A DNA stretch of 64,000 nt from Zymomonas mobilis subsp. pomaceae ATCC 29192 (GCF_000218875.1 NC_015709.1:1925866-1989865); one strand, 5' to 3'; numbered from the stretch's first letter, positions 35,953 through 45,796 are shown. Notes: generated from the sequence alone by a model not told the origin. A program made the numbers and translations.

Positions 35953-36876
35953 TTATTTAACCCAATCCAATCCGATTTCACTGTAAAGGCCACGGTCTTC
36001 ATCCCATTTCGGGCTAACCTTCACATGAAGAAAAAGATGCACTTTACAACCAAGGAGCTTTGACAATTCTGTGCGGGCTACACTGCCGATTTCTTTTAAT
36101 CTTGCCCCGTGATGGCCAACAACGATGGCTTTTTGGGATTCTCTGGCAATCAGAATCTGTTGATAGATCGCCACCGAGCCATCCGCCCGTTCTTCATATT
36201 TTTCGGTCTCGACTGCGGCGGCATAAGGTAATTCATCATGAAGCTGCAAAAAGATTTGTTCACGCGTAATTTCAGCAGCCATCATGCGATCAGTAACATC
36301 TGAAACTTGATCTTCAGGGAAATGCCATGGGCCAACCGGCATCATATTGGCTAAAGCCTGCCGTAAATCGTCAATGCCGTCACCGGTGGTCGCCGAAACC
36401 ATGAACAATTCTTTAGGTTCTAATTCGGTATAAAGCTTTTGCGCTAAGGCCAATAATTCTGCTTTGGGGGTAATATCTACTTTATTAAGGATAACGATTT
36501 TAGGTTCACTTCGCGCTTTCAGCGCTTCTATAAGCGGTTCGGTGCGCCGCGTTATTCCGGATGTTGCGTCAATAACGAGCGCTACAAGATCGGCACCTTC
36601 CGCGCCGCCCCATGCAGCAGCCACCATCGCACGATCAAACCGCTTGCGTGGCGTAAATATTCCCGGTGTATCAATCAACAGAATCTGGGTTTGTCCTGCC
36701 AGCGCAATGCCCATTAAACGCGTACGGGTTGTTTGGGCTTTTGGACTTATAATGGCAATTTTTTGACCGACCAAGGCATTGACCAAGGTCGATTTACCCG
36801 CATTTGGTGCCCCGACAATGGCTACCAAGCCGCAATGTTGTTCAGTCTCGGAGGAGGAGGTATGCATATCTTTCAT
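35953..36876 (-). CDS. era: GTPase Era
   Basis: Ribosome-assembly GTPase binding the 3' end of 16S rRNA. G1 GAPNAGKS, G3 DTPG, G4 NKVD, and a KH domain with REQIFLQLHDELPYA and HHGARLKEIGSVARTELSKLLGCKVHLFLHVKVSPKW. 307 residues; a second ATG three codons in could also start it. In most Alphaproteobacteria era follows rnc; here rnc lies 9 kb away on the other strand. Confidence 0.94.
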   Translation of the reverse strand: MKDMHTSSSETEQHCGLVAIVGAPNAGKSTLVNALVGQKIAIISPKAQTTRTRLMGIALAGQTQILLIDTPGIFTPRKRFDRAMVAAAWGGAEGADLVALVIDATSGITRRTEPLIEALKARSEPKIVILNKVDITPKAELLALAQKLYTELEPKELFMVSATTGDGIDDLRQALANMMPVGPWHFPEDQVSDVTDRMMAAEITREQIFLQLHDELPYAAAVETEKYEERADGSVAIYQQILIARESQKAIVVGHHGARLKEIGSVARTELSKLLGCKVHLFLHVKVSPKWDEDRGLYSEIGLDWVK

Positions 36877-37213
36877 GACTTCTTCATAGAGAGAATAAAG
36901 GCTGAAAGGAATAAAGAACTGCTTCTCCTTTAATCTGGGTATTTTTCGTTATCGTTTTTTGGATTTTGAGTGCTGATATTGGGTTTGCAAAGGTCATAAA
37001 AAACAAGGGTCAAACATGTTTCGATAACAAAAATTTGTGAACAGCAGAACGTATTCCCAAGCAAGCGTACCCACTTAACGGAACCCGTCCTTAAAAAGAC
37101 CTGAATACCGGCATTACTATTTTGCCCCTTGTTGATTGAAAGATAGTCTGAATTCGGTATATTTTTTGTGAAGTCAAAACGTCCTAACCGGCTGTTATCG
37201 GTTTGTAATCATA
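36877..37213. other. Spacer upstream of era
   Basis: No gene or recognisable RNA seen. It contains the era promoter region and marks one border of the accessory cluster that ends before rnc. Confidence 0.5.
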
Positions 37214-37268
37214 GAAAAAAGGCAGCTTACTTCCGATATAAATTTGAACAGAAGTAAACCGCCTTTTT
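37214..37268 (-). terminator. Terminator of the PLP enzyme gene
   Basis: On the minus strand a 13-bp stem (GGCGGTTTACTTC with GAAGTAAGCTGCC, two G-U pairs) is followed by six Ts, 22 bases after the stop. Confidence 0.85.
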
Positions 37269-37289
37269 CTCCTATTTGTAACTGATCAA

Positions 37290-38630
37290 CTAATGGCCTA
37301 AACGCGTTAGACTCCGATCAAGAGCCCCCGTCAGCCAGTCAATATCTCCCGATTGAAAGGCGAGAGGCGGGCGCAGTTTCAAAACATTGCCATAAGGACC
37401 CGCAACCGATGTCAAAATATGCTCATCACGCAGCGCCTCAATAAGATCTAAAGCTAGCGCCTTATCCGGTTCTCTCGTCGTCCGATCTTTGACTAATTCA
37501 AATCCGATAAAAAGACCGGCACCGCGAACATCCCCAACAGCGTCATGCTTGTCTTGCAAGGTACGTAGTTCGGCAAGCAATTGACTTCCTACCTTTTGCG
37601 TATGCTCTTGAAGTTTTTCTGTTTTAATAACATCAAGAACGGCACTGGCCGCCGCCATTGAAACCGGATTTCCGCCAAATGTATTGAAATAGGGGACATG
37701 GTTACTGAAAGCTTCCATCACCTCCTGACGAGCAAAAAGGCCCGATACAGGAATACCATTGCCCATGGGTTTTCCCGTTGTTATTACGTCAGGAACCAAA
37801 CCATGGCGCCCGAATCCCCAAAAAGATTCACCCGTTCGCGCGAAACCGGGCTGAACTTCATCGGCAATGAAAATTCCGCCATTACGATGTACAACATCAA
37901 TAGAGGGTTTTAAAAATCCTGCTTCACCGGGAAAAACGCCATCGGATGAAAAAATAGAATCCGCCATAAATCCAGCAAATTTGATGCCATGGGCCTTCAT
38001 ATCATCAATTTGTTTTTGCATTTCGGCCGCAAACCATGCACCCGCATCTTGCCCTTGTAAGCGGTAATGGTCTGGCGCTGATACAAGACGAGTAGTAGCG
38101 GCAAGGGCCTGCCCACTGCCTAGCGCTGGGGAGGCCCCAGATGTCAAAGCGCTCGTGCCATGATACGCTTCTTGTGTCACAATGATACCGGTTCCACCTG
38201 ACCAAGCATGGGCAATACGCATCGCCAGATCGTTAGCTTCTGAACCCGTACACATGTACATGGCACGATTGATCTCATCTGGCATCGTTGCCAAGATGGA
38301 TTCTGAATAATCAAGAATTGTCTCGTGCAAATAACGGGTATGGGTATTCAGTTTGCCCATTTGTTGCTGGACAGCTTCAATGACGGCTGGATGACAATGT
38401 CCAATACTGGCAACATTATTATAAACATCCAGATATTTTTCTCCCTCTCTATCCCAAAGATAGGCCCCTTTTCCGCGGACCAAATGGACAGGGCGACGAT
38501 AAAAGAGACGGTAAGAGGCTCCCAACAGATTTTGACGGCGTTTTGTTAAGGAACGCGTTGCTTCATCCAGACCGGCAGCATGCTCTTCCCGAAAACTGTT
38601 CGTATCCATAATGGTCGAACGACTTGTCAC
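37290..38630 (-). CDS. Class III PLP enzyme, ethanolamine-phosphate phospho-lyase-like
   Basis: 446 residues, fold-type I. It shares with human ETNPPL/AGXT2L1 the stretches YLDVYNNVASIGHCHPAV, CTGSEANDLAMRIA, GGIFIADEVQPGFARTGE, TTGKPMGNGIPV (PLP Lys), YFNTFGGNPVS and GAGLFIGFELVKD. The late VAGPYGNVLKLRPP corresponds to SADGPHRNVLKIKPP. Those enzymes eliminate phosphate from O-phosphoethanolamine or 5-phosphohydroxylysine. GTG start with GAGGAAG upstream; an ATG 7 codons in is an alternative. Divergent from an APH-type kinase. Simple transamination is the competing function. Confidence 0.75.
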   Translation of the reverse strand: MTSRSTIMDTNSFREEHAAGLDEATRSLTKRRQNLLGASYRLFYRRPVHLVRGKGAYLWDREGEKYLDVYNNVASIGHCHPAVIEAVQQQMGKLNTHTRYLHETILDYSESILATMPDEINRAMYMCTGSEANDLAMRIAHAWSGGTGIIVTQEAYHGTSALTSGASPALGSGQALAATTRLVSAPDHYRLQGQDAGAWFAAEMQKQIDDMKAHGIKFAGFMADSIFSSDGVFPGEAGFLKPSIDVVHRNGGIFIADEVQPGFARTGESFWGFGRHGLVPDVITTGKPMGNGIPVSGLFARQEVMEAFSNHVPYFNTFGGNPVSMAAASAVLDVIKTEKLQEHTQKVGSQLLAELRTLQDKHDAVGDVRGAGLFIGFELVKDRTTREPDKALALDLIEALRDEHILTSVAGPYGNVLKLRPPLAFQSGDIDWLTGALDRSLTRLGH

Positions 38631-38848
38631 AGGCTCTTCCTCTTCAGGATTAGAATAAAAACTAATATTCCAATTATGGCGCTGTGGTATGAAATAAACT
38701 TGACTATAGGGGACATTATTAATTTTTTTATGTCAATAATTCGTGCTTTTCCTTTTTTGCGGTCAAAAAAGGGTTCCCTCCAGACAAGTCCTCTCTCTTC
38801 ATCTCCTTATCATGGTGACAGACAAAATGACATTTAGGAGTCTGTTAC

Positions 38849-39859
38849 ATGAATTCCAGACATGCCGATCATCTTAGTACGCTGGTTCTTTCTCAACTCG
38901 CGTCACAGGCTATGAATGCTTATTCTAGTGCCTATCAAGGAAAAATCCGTCTCTTAACCCGTTCGGAAAATGCTACTTTTCATATCGCTACGCCCTCAGG
39001 CACTTCTTATGCACTCCGTCTTCATCGCCCGCATTATCATGACAAACAAAATATCGCCGGAGAATTAGCCTGGTTAAGCGCGTTACAACAGGACATGGGA
39101 TTGACCGTTCCACAGCCGATTGCAGATAATAACGGAGAAAAAATTCAAACGCTTCAGGCACCGGATGGCACTAGCCGCTATGCTGTCCTTTTCAACTGGG
39201 TGGACGGCGAAATGCCAACCGCCAATCTTGATCCTACTTTATTTCAACAGCTTGGAGAAATCACGGCCCATCTTCATCGTCATAGCCGACAATGGGAAAA
39301 ATCCAAGGATTTCAGTCGTCTGGTTTGGGATCATGAAAGCATGGTGGGGCCTGATGCCCATTGGGGCGATTGGCATATAACCCCCGGCCTTGATAAAGAA
39401 GACATAGCCATCATGGATAAAGCTATAGAGAATATTGGCCAATCCTTAAAAGTCTTTGGTAAATCCGCTTCTCGCTACGGACTTATCCATGCCGATTTAA
39501 GATTGACGAATATACTTCTTCACGAAGGCACCACAAGAGTCATTGATTTTGACGATTGTGGAACAGGATGGTTTTTGCATGATCTGGCGGCGGCCATCAG
39601 TTTTGAAGAGCATCATCCTAGCGCCCCTCTATGGGTAGAAAACTGGCTCAAAGGTTATGAACGGGTTCAGCCCCTTTCCAAAGAAGAGATTAATATTCTT
39701 CCCGCTCTCTTCATCCAAAGACGGATACAGATGACAGCTTGGGTGGGATCCCATGCCGATACTGATATGGCGCGTAGTTTGGGAAAAGACTGGCTGGCAC
39801 ATACCGTTCGTCTGTGCCGCCGCTATTTGGAAGGGGATAAAATGCCTATAGGCGCTTGA
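38849..39859 (+). CDS. APH-family small-molecule kinase
   Basis: 336 residues with the aminoglycoside-phosphotransferase fold. Catalytic loop HADLRLTNILL near 215 and the Mg-binding DFDD near 234. YALRLHRP near 48 supplies the ATP-binding Lys/Arg position. TAGGAG precedes the ATG. Family members include hydroxylysine kinase, homoserine kinase and choline kinase. Its partner across the divergent promoter is a phospho-lyase-like PLP enzyme, suggesting phosphorylation of a hydroxy-amine before elimination. Confidence 0.8.
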   Translation: MNSRHADHLSTLVLSQLASQAMNAYSSAYQGKIRLLTRSENATFHIATPSGTSYALRLHRPHYHDKQNIAGELAWLSALQQDMGLTVPQPIADNNGEKIQTLQAPDGTSRYAVLFNWVDGEMPTANLDPTLFQQLGEITAHLHRHSRQWEKSKDFSRLVWDHESMVGPDAHWGDWHITPGLDKEDIAIMDKAIENIGQSLKVFGKSASRYGLIHADLRLTNILLHEGTTRVIDFDDCGTGWFLHDLAAAISFEEHHPSAPLWVENWLKGYERVQPLSKEEINILPALFIQRRIQMTAWVGSHADTDMARSLGKDWLAHTVRLCRRYLEGDKMPIGA

Positions 39860-39968
39860 TACGCTTCATAATTCTTTTCTGAACAGATTCTGTTTTTCAG
39901 CTTTCATTCTCTTTATTTATAAAATTACTCTATATTTAAAAGCGAAGAATTTTTAAAATTTATTATTG

Positions 39969-40000
39969 CATTAATATGACATAATATGATCATATTAATG
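39969..40000. promoter_or_regulatory. Palindromic operator candidate before the araC-type gene
   Basis: CATTAATATG and CATATTAATG form a perfect 10-bp inverted repeat with a 12-base spacer. Nested in it is the 14-bp palindrome AATATGATCATATT (39983-39996). It lies 74-105 bases before the regulator start. Confidence 0.4.
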
Positions 40001-40073
40001 TTGGGTAATAATTTAGTCATGGACATGGACTTGATTAACCTGATGAAACTGAATGCAATGAAAGTCTGAGAAC

Positions 40074-41144
40074 ATGACATCTTTTCTAAATACAGCTTTC
40101 TCTCAAACAGTTTCTTCTTTCGATGAAGTGCATCATGGTGTTTTGGCTGCTGCCGGAAATGGGCTTGGAGATTTCATCCGTAAAAAAGGGGGGGATGCCG
40201 ATCGCGTATTCGAAACATGTGGTGTTGATCCGGCTCTTATGGGTCGCCCGACCCAAAGCCTTAGTCTGACCAATTATTGCCATCTTATGGAAGAAGCCGC
40301 GACGAATTCAGGCAATGGCAATTTTGGTCTTCACTACGGAAAACAGTTTCTACCTCAGAATCTTGGATTGATTGGTTATATCGGTCTGGCTTCTCCCACC
40401 TTGGGCGATGCCCTTTTAAACGTAGCAAGCGATTTCCAATGGCATCAGCATGATACATTAACGCGTTTTGTCAAACGGGAAAATCTATGGCATTTTGAAT
40501 ATCAAGTCCGACATGGGGCGATTACAAAAAAACGCCAAGATGCTGAACTTTCTATGGGTATGATTCTTAATATCGTTCGCAGCGCTCTTGGTTCAAAATG
40601 GGCACCACAAGAAATTAATTTTGAACATTATCGACCGGAACAGGCGCATGAACATGAGCAGATATTTAATGCGCCGGTCTGGTTTGAACAGCCCTATAAT
40701 TCGATTGTTTTATCAACCAAAGACCTTATGCATCCTATGCCGGGATATGAACCCGTTTTGTTGACTGTTATGCGTGAAACCATTCGGCGGCTTAATCGCC
40801 ATAATGTGCCACAGTCTTTTCCAGAACAGGTTCGCGCCATTATTCGAATCATGCTTCCCCATGATAGTTTTTCTCTTGAAAAAATTTCGGAAAAAATGGC
40901 GATAACTCCTTGGACGCTTCAACGTCGGTTGAAAGAAGAAGGGGTTACATTTCTTTCTCTCGTTGATTTAGTCCGTCAAGAAATGGCTGTTGACTATATG
41001 AAACAGACCCATCTGACGATTTCTGATATTACCTTCATGCTGGGATATTCAGAGGTTTGCGCGCTTTCCCGCGCTTTCCGACGGTGGTTTGGGATGAGTC
41101 CTCGCGCATGGCGTAAAAACTATGCCGCCAATATACATTCTTAA
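40074..41144 (+). CDS. AraC-family transcriptional regulator
   Basis: 356 residues. N-terminal arabinose-binding-like domain of the OruR/ArgR type (GLIGYIGLASPTLGDAL near 102). The C-terminal double HTH reads FSLEKISEKMAITPWTLQRRLKEEG and MTFMLGYSE-like ISDITFMLGYSEVCALSRAFRRWFG. Probably activates the neighbouring permease-porin and perhaps the kinase and phospho-lyase genes. The large AT-rich spacer downstream holds paired repeats that could be its binding sites. Confidence 0.88.
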   Translation: MTSFLNTAFSQTVSSFDEVHHGVLAAAGNGLGDFIRKKGGDADRVFETCGVDPALMGRPTQSLSLTNYCHLMEEAATNSGNGNFGLHYGKQFLPQNLGLIGYIGLASPTLGDALLNVASDFQWHQHDTLTRFVKRENLWHFEYQVRHGAITKKRQDAELSMGMILNIVRSALGSKWAPQEINFEHYRPEQAHEHEQIFNAPVWFEQPYNSIVLSTKDLMHPMPGYEPVLLTVMRETIRRLNRHNVPQSFPEQVRAIIRIMLPHDSFSLEKISEKMAITPWTLQRRLKEEGVTFLSLVDLVRQEMAVDYMKQTHLTISDITFMLGYSEVCALSRAFRRWFGMSPRAWRKNYAANIHS

Positions 41145-41725
41145 TTTTTAATAGATGCGGGTAAAAAAACTCAATCATATAGCGAGTGCCCTTAATCGAG
41201 CGGCCTTCAATCAATATAGTCCCTTTATAAATAAAAATCAGCCTGGCCCAGTAAAATTGGACATCTGAATAACACCCCTGTCTTTAAGGTTAATTCTTAA
41301 ATAGTCTTTTGGTGGGGGTAGGAGTTTCATTAAGTCAGTATATGCATTGGTAAGCTGAAGAAATCTCTCTTCTAAAGAGGCCGTTCACTCGGTTTACGTT
41401 ATAAAGAGTATTAAAAGCAGTTTCTTTCAAGCTTTAGATATACACGTAATCCATTCTCAATAGTTGAATAATTTTTAGTATTTTTGGTATTTTTATAAAT
41501 ATTAATGATATTCTTTTATATAAGAATATTATTATATTAACAATTTATCTTAAAAAGAATAAAATTTCATAATGTAGTATAATTTATATTAATTAAATAT
41601 ATTAAAAAATACATATAATTTAATATTTTTATATATAAAATATTTTAATTTTATAAAAAATTTCCCTTATGTCCAAGTTTTTCATAGAAATATTATAAAT
41701 TTCTCAAAATAATCAGTTTTTTTAT
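41145..41725. other. Extremely AT-rich spacer
   Basis: No gene seen. From about 41450 the DNA is almost pure A/T. At 41244-41263 the sequence, read on the minus strand, begins TGTCCAATTTTACTGGG, which looks like an insertion-sequence end, but no partner end was found. Confidence 0.4.
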
Positions 41726-41748
41726 AAAAAAACAACAAATTGTCATGA
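41726..41748 (+). repeat. Direct repeat copy 1 upstream of the permease
   Basis: Seven As then CAACAAATTGTCATGA. Identical over 23 bases to the copy at 41767-41789, 41 bases downstream (about four helical turns). Likely regulator binding site. Confidence 0.65.
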
Positions 41749-41766
41749 AAGATTAAATACATTTTT

Positions 41767-41789
41767 AAAAAAACAACAAATTGTCATGA
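41767..41789 (+). repeat. Direct repeat copy 2 upstream of the permease
   Basis: Second copy of the 23-base repeat, ending 80 bases before the permease ATG, a plausible activator position for an AraC-type dimer. Confidence 0.65.
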
Positions 41790-41869
41790 TGGGTAAAGTT
41801 TATATGCTTTCATTGCTGATATGGTTTTCGTGATTATCGGAAAATCCGGCAAAAGGCGAGTTATCAGAA

Positions 41870-43294
41870 ATGTCAGAAAAATCTCTGAACCTTTCAAAAA
41901 CACTAGGTTCTTTTCATTTATGGGGTATCGCTGTTGGCCTTGTCATTTCAGGGGAATATTTTGGCTGGAGTTATGGCTGGGCAACCGCGGGCACATTGGG
42001 ATTCCTGATTGCAACAGTCATTGTCTCCATGATTTATACCAGCTTTATTTTTAGCTTTACAGAATTGACCTGTTCTATTCCCCAAGCAGGCGGACCGTTT
42101 GCCTATAGTTTTCGTGCTCTAGGGAAATGGGGTGGTGTCATAGCCGGAATGGCAACACTCGTAGAATTTCTGTTTGCGCCCCCTGCCATTGCTTTGGCGA
42201 TCGGCTCTTATCTCAATGTCCAGTTTCCCTATCTCTCTCCGAAAATGGCTGCCGTCTGCGCCTATGTCGTCTTTATGAGTTTGAATATCATCGGGGTAAA
42301 AGTCGCCGCAACATTCGAACTTTTTATCACATTAGCGGCTATTTTCGAACTTTTTGTCTTTATGGGCGTCGTCGCGCCTGCTTTTTCATGGAGTCAGTTT
42401 CTTCATGATGGATGGGGATCCACAAGCCATTTCAATTTTCAGGCGATTGAAGGAATATTCGCTGCCGTACCTTTTGCTATCTGGTTTTTTCTGGCGATTG
42501 AAGGGGTCGCTATGGCGGCTGAAGAGGCCCGTAATCCCCGTAAGTCTATTCCTGTCGCTTATACGGCGGGCATCCTGACCCTTGTGTCTTTGGCCTTCGG
42601 TGTGATGATCTTTGCGGGCGGTTCTATGGATTGGCATCAATTAGCCAATCTGAATGACCCTCTGCCACAAGCGATGAAGCATGTCGTCGGTGCACATAGC
42701 GGTTGGCTTCATATGCTGGTTTTCCTTGGTCTTTTTGGACTGGTTTCTTCCTTGCACGGGATCATAATGGGATATGGCCGTCAGATTTTTGCTTTATCCA
42801 GAGCAGGCTTTCTACCGGCCTTTTTGGGGAAATTGCATCTTCAACTCCAAACCCCTTATGTTGCGACTATTGCAGGCGGATTAGTCGGGATTGCGGCCAT
42901 TTTTGCCGATGATTTTGCTTCTTTCGGTGGCCACTCACTCACAGCTATTCTAGTGACTATGTCTGTTCTTGGCTCACTAACTATGTATGTGCTGAGTATG
43001 ATTAGTTTATTCCGACTTCGCCGTACAATGCCTGATCTACCTCGCCCGTATAAAGCCCCCTTTTATCCTTTTTTACCTGCATTTGCGTTGGTAGGCGCTC
43101 TATTCCTTCTTGCCGCCGTTATTTATTATAACCTCGGTATTTCTTTGATTTACATGCTCTTGATGCTCTTTGTGTGCCCGATTTGTCTCTATATCTACAA
43201 ACAGAATGGAAAATCAGAAAAGATAAAAACGCCTGTATCCTCCGCCTTTGAAGCCGAAGGCATGGAAAAAGCCTCTGTTACTAAAATTTCCTAA
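41870..43294 (+). CDS. Amino-acid/ethanolamine permease (APC superfamily)
   Basis: 474 residues and about 12 membrane segments. The N-terminus HLWGIAVGLVISGEYFGWSYGWATAGTLGFL and GPFAYSFRALGKWGG match the ethanolamine permease (Eat) group. The VAMAAEEARNPRKSIPVAY loop and a GFLPAFLGKLH segment support APC membership. Substrate inferred, not proven. The porin-like gene follows after 29 bases, giving a transport operon. Confidence 0.8.
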   Translation: MSEKSLNLSKTLGSFHLWGIAVGLVISGEYFGWSYGWATAGTLGFLIATVIVSMIYTSFIFSFTELTCSIPQAGGPFAYSFRALGKWGGVIAGMATLVEFLFAPPAIALAIGSYLNVQFPYLSPKMAAVCAYVVFMSLNIIGVKVAATFELFITLAAIFELFVFMGVVAPAFSWSQFLHDGWGSTSHFNFQAIEGIFAAVPFAIWFFLAIEGVAMAAEEARNPRKSIPVAYTAGILTLVSLAFGVMIFAGGSMDWHQLANLNDPLPQAMKHVVGAHSGWLHMLVFLGLFGLVSSLHGIIMGYGRQIFALSRAGFLPAFLGKLHLQLQTPYVATIAGGLVGIAAIFADDFASFGGHSLTAILVTMSVLGSLTMYVLSMISLFRLRRTMPDLPRPYKAPFYPFLPAFALVGALFLLAAVIYYNLGISLIYMLLMLFVCPICLYIYKQNGKSEKIKTPVSSAFEAEGMEKASVTKIS

Positions 43295-43323
43295 TCATTT
43301 TCAGTGAACGAGGGACAGCCGAC

Positions 43324-44745
43324 ATGACCTATCGTAAATTATCCTTCTGTTTATTCAGTTTTGTCAGTTTAGAATGGCCAGTCTTGGCGGGCGCGCAAAC
43401 AACAGCTTCGTCCTCTCCAGCCTCTCTGCTTCAAGAAGCAGCACCAGAAAAAGAAGCCTATGAACAGGCACAAGAGCCAGATTTACCCGCCCTTGAAGCT
43501 GGAAATCTTTTTCCACCCGGCAAAGGAAAATCCCTTTCCTACTGGGATGGCTTGGTAGGCCATGCCAGTATTGAGGCGGGGGCTACCGGCAATCCGTGGA
43601 CACGTTCAGGCCGTAACTTTGGTCAATATTTTGCCGATCAGGCCAACACAGGCACCCTTAATCAAATTTTGGTATCACTTTCTCATCCTGTCACCCCTAT
43701 CGGAAAGGGTTATGGGATCGGCTTTGTCATGGAAATGCTGTATGGGTCAGATGCGCGCGTTGATCCAACGCTTGGGATGGGGGATGGCGTCCTGAAAGGG
43801 CGTTATCAATGGGTCCCAACCCAAGCGCATGTTGACTTTCATGTGCCTTGGGCTTTCCGGCATGGCATTGATATACAGGTTGGGCAAATATACGGGCTGA
43901 TGGGTGTTGAAGGTATTCCCGCGCTTGCCCGTCCTTTTTATAGCTATAACTATGGCTCGGACTATATCGTCCCATTTGAAACTGTTGGCATAGTGGCTAC
44001 TATGCATGTAAGCCGCAATACAGACTTTATTCTTGGAATTGATAGCGGTAATGCCTCGACATTTGGTAATGCTACCCTCAACAAGCAGCCCAAAGGTTAT
44101 ATAGGTGTCGCCTTCAATAACCTTATGGACAAGAAAATGAATATCCGAGCTATTGCTCATCTTGGCCCTGCGGGTAATTCAGGAAATCCTTATACCGATG
44201 CCAATGGTTGGACAAGCGCCGGTATCGGGCCCGATGCCAATAAGCTTATGCAATATAATGCCGACATCAGTCTGACTTACCGTTTCACGGAAAAACTTTC
44301 TGTTACAGGAGAGGCTTTGTTTGATCGTGATGAATCAATCAAGGATACGGCTTATGGCTTTACCTCTTATGTGGCATGGGACATGCTTAAAAACCTGACT
44401 TTAAATTTTCGTGGCGAAGTTTTTCGGGATAATACAGGCGGTGTTATTACGCAGTTTATCGGCAATACTTCTTATAGACGCTATCTACGAAATCGTCCTT
44501 ATGTGTATTATAGCGCGCCCCCAACTACCTATGGGGAACTGACAGTAGGTGTTTCTTGGCGTCCGCCGTTAATTAACGATCATCTAGGATCAGGGAAATT
44601 CACCCTCAGGCCTGAAATACGTCTGGATAAATCCCTTAATGGCACACGACCCTTTAACCAGAGCGCCACTGTGCTTAATCCTGTTGTTACAAACGGGACC
44701 AATAATATGTTTTGGTTCGGTTGTGACGCTGTTTTGAGTTTTTGA
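43324..44745 (+). CDS. Outer-membrane beta-barrel porin-like protein
   Basis: 473 residues with a signal peptide (cleavage probably after LAGAQ-region near 25). A Pro/Glu-rich stretch follows, then many alternating amphipathic strands rich in Gly/Tyr, ending in a C-terminal Phe (DAVLSF), typical of outer-membrane insertion. Gives an outer-membrane route to match the inner-membrane permease in the same operon. The exact porin family is not recognised. Confidence 0.7.
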   Translation: MTYRKLSFCLFSFVSLEWPVLAGAQTTASSSPASLLQEAAPEKEAYEQAQEPDLPALEAGNLFPPGKGKSLSYWDGLVGHASIEAGATGNPWTRSGRNFGQYFADQANTGTLNQILVSLSHPVTPIGKGYGIGFVMEMLYGSDARVDPTLGMGDGVLKGRYQWVPTQAHVDFHVPWAFRHGIDIQVGQIYGLMGVEGIPALARPFYSYNYGSDYIVPFETVGIVATMHVSRNTDFILGIDSGNASTFGNATLNKQPKGYIGVAFNNLMDKKMNIRAIAHLGPAGNSGNPYTDANGWTSAGIGPDANKLMQYNADISLTYRFTEKLSVTGEALFDRDESIKDTAYGFTSYVAWDMLKNLTLNFRGEVFRDNTGGVITQFIGNTSYRRYLRNRPYVYYSAPPTTYGELTVGVSWRPPLINDHLGSGKFTLRPEIRLDKSLNGTRPFNQSATVLNPVVTNGTNNMFWFGCDAVLSF

Positions 44746-44794
44746 TCTTTTCTTAGAAAGACAAGACCTGCCCAAAAATACCCTGTAGGCTAAA

Positions 44795-44876
44795 TAAGGC
44801 TAATCTGATTATGAAGCTATAAAAGCAAATCTTCATTTTAGCCTTAAATGTCTTCACCCTATTGAGCCTTCAGGCT
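44795..44876. other. Hairpins after the porin gene
   Basis: Nested stem TAAGGCTA/TAGCCTTA (44795-44802 with 44839-44846) enclosing ATGAAG/CTTCAT, then AGCC/GGCT at 44865-44876 followed by ATTTAAAA. Possible transcript end, but no clear T-run. Confidence 0.35.
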
Positions 44877-45796
44877 ATTTAAAAAACATTATAATAGCCT
44901 CTGATCATCAGTTTTTTTCAGAAGTGCGCTATCCACAAGATTATGATTAAGGGGGTAACGCGCATACCTAAAAACAGCAAAAGTGAAAAAGATAGGTGTC
45001 AACGACATTTTTTGAATCATCACAGGATTAGAAAGACGGATATTCCTATGATGGGATGATTTACCTAGGATTTTCTCTCTTTTTTCTGTCAGGATATGTC
45101 TAAAATCTGAGGATTAAGGTCTATTGGCTTTGATAAAGGTCGTTTCGTGATAAATGTTTGGAAATCATAACGAATTTTTCTTGGTAAGATAGATACCGCT
45201 AAATACTCAGATCCTTTTATCTCATTTGCGATTGAATAGCTGTTGCAATTATGCGTATCAATGAAGGAGTTTTCTGCCATATTAAGCTGATTTTTTATCG
45301 TTCTCGGCTATTAAACGTTCTGACCAATCAAGACATACACAAAAATACGAGATTTTCCTGCCTGATAGTCATAAAGAGCGCAAGATTAACCCCCAATAGC
45401 CCAAACAGTATAAGTATATACAGTATAAGTATATAACGCCGACTATCTGCACTGCGTACCAAAACGCAAATTATGGAAGGTCAGAAGCAAATCCTTATAG
45501 ATTTGACCGCCATCAATAGAGATTAAGGAAGGAGGAAAGATTGTAACCCCTATGTGTAGCTTCGATAGTCTAGACAACTAAAAATAATCTACCGGATAGA
45601 TAATAGAAAAATAGATTTTTGAAGATCAATTCTCTTGGATAAAATCCTGCCTTGACGATATTATAGCGTGAATGGCTGTTTTGCCGCTACTTATAAGCAT
45701 TTTTGGCATGAAATATCTATTTTATAATAAAATTATATTAGGCTGATGATGATAATCTTACAGGTTCATCTAAGCCTATAAAAATTTGTCGTTTTA
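44877..45796. other. Long spacer without a convincing gene
   Basis: About 0.9 kb with only short, unlike-protein ORFs on either strand. Its one clear feature is the 15-base tandem repeat at 45406-45435. This may be decayed DNA at the far border of the accessory cluster. Confidence 0.45.
45406..45435 (+). repeat. 15-base tandem duplication
   Basis: CAGTATAAGTATATA occurs twice head to tail with no difference. Confidence 0.8.

Noticed and set aside
41244..41263. Possible insertion-sequence end
   Set aside because: No matching second end, target duplication or transposase nearby; kept only as a note in the spacer entry.
45089..45436. Two short ORFs (minus 63 codons, plus 61 codons) in the porin-tRNA spacer
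   Set aside because: No ribosome sites, no similarity to known proteins, low-complexity ends.
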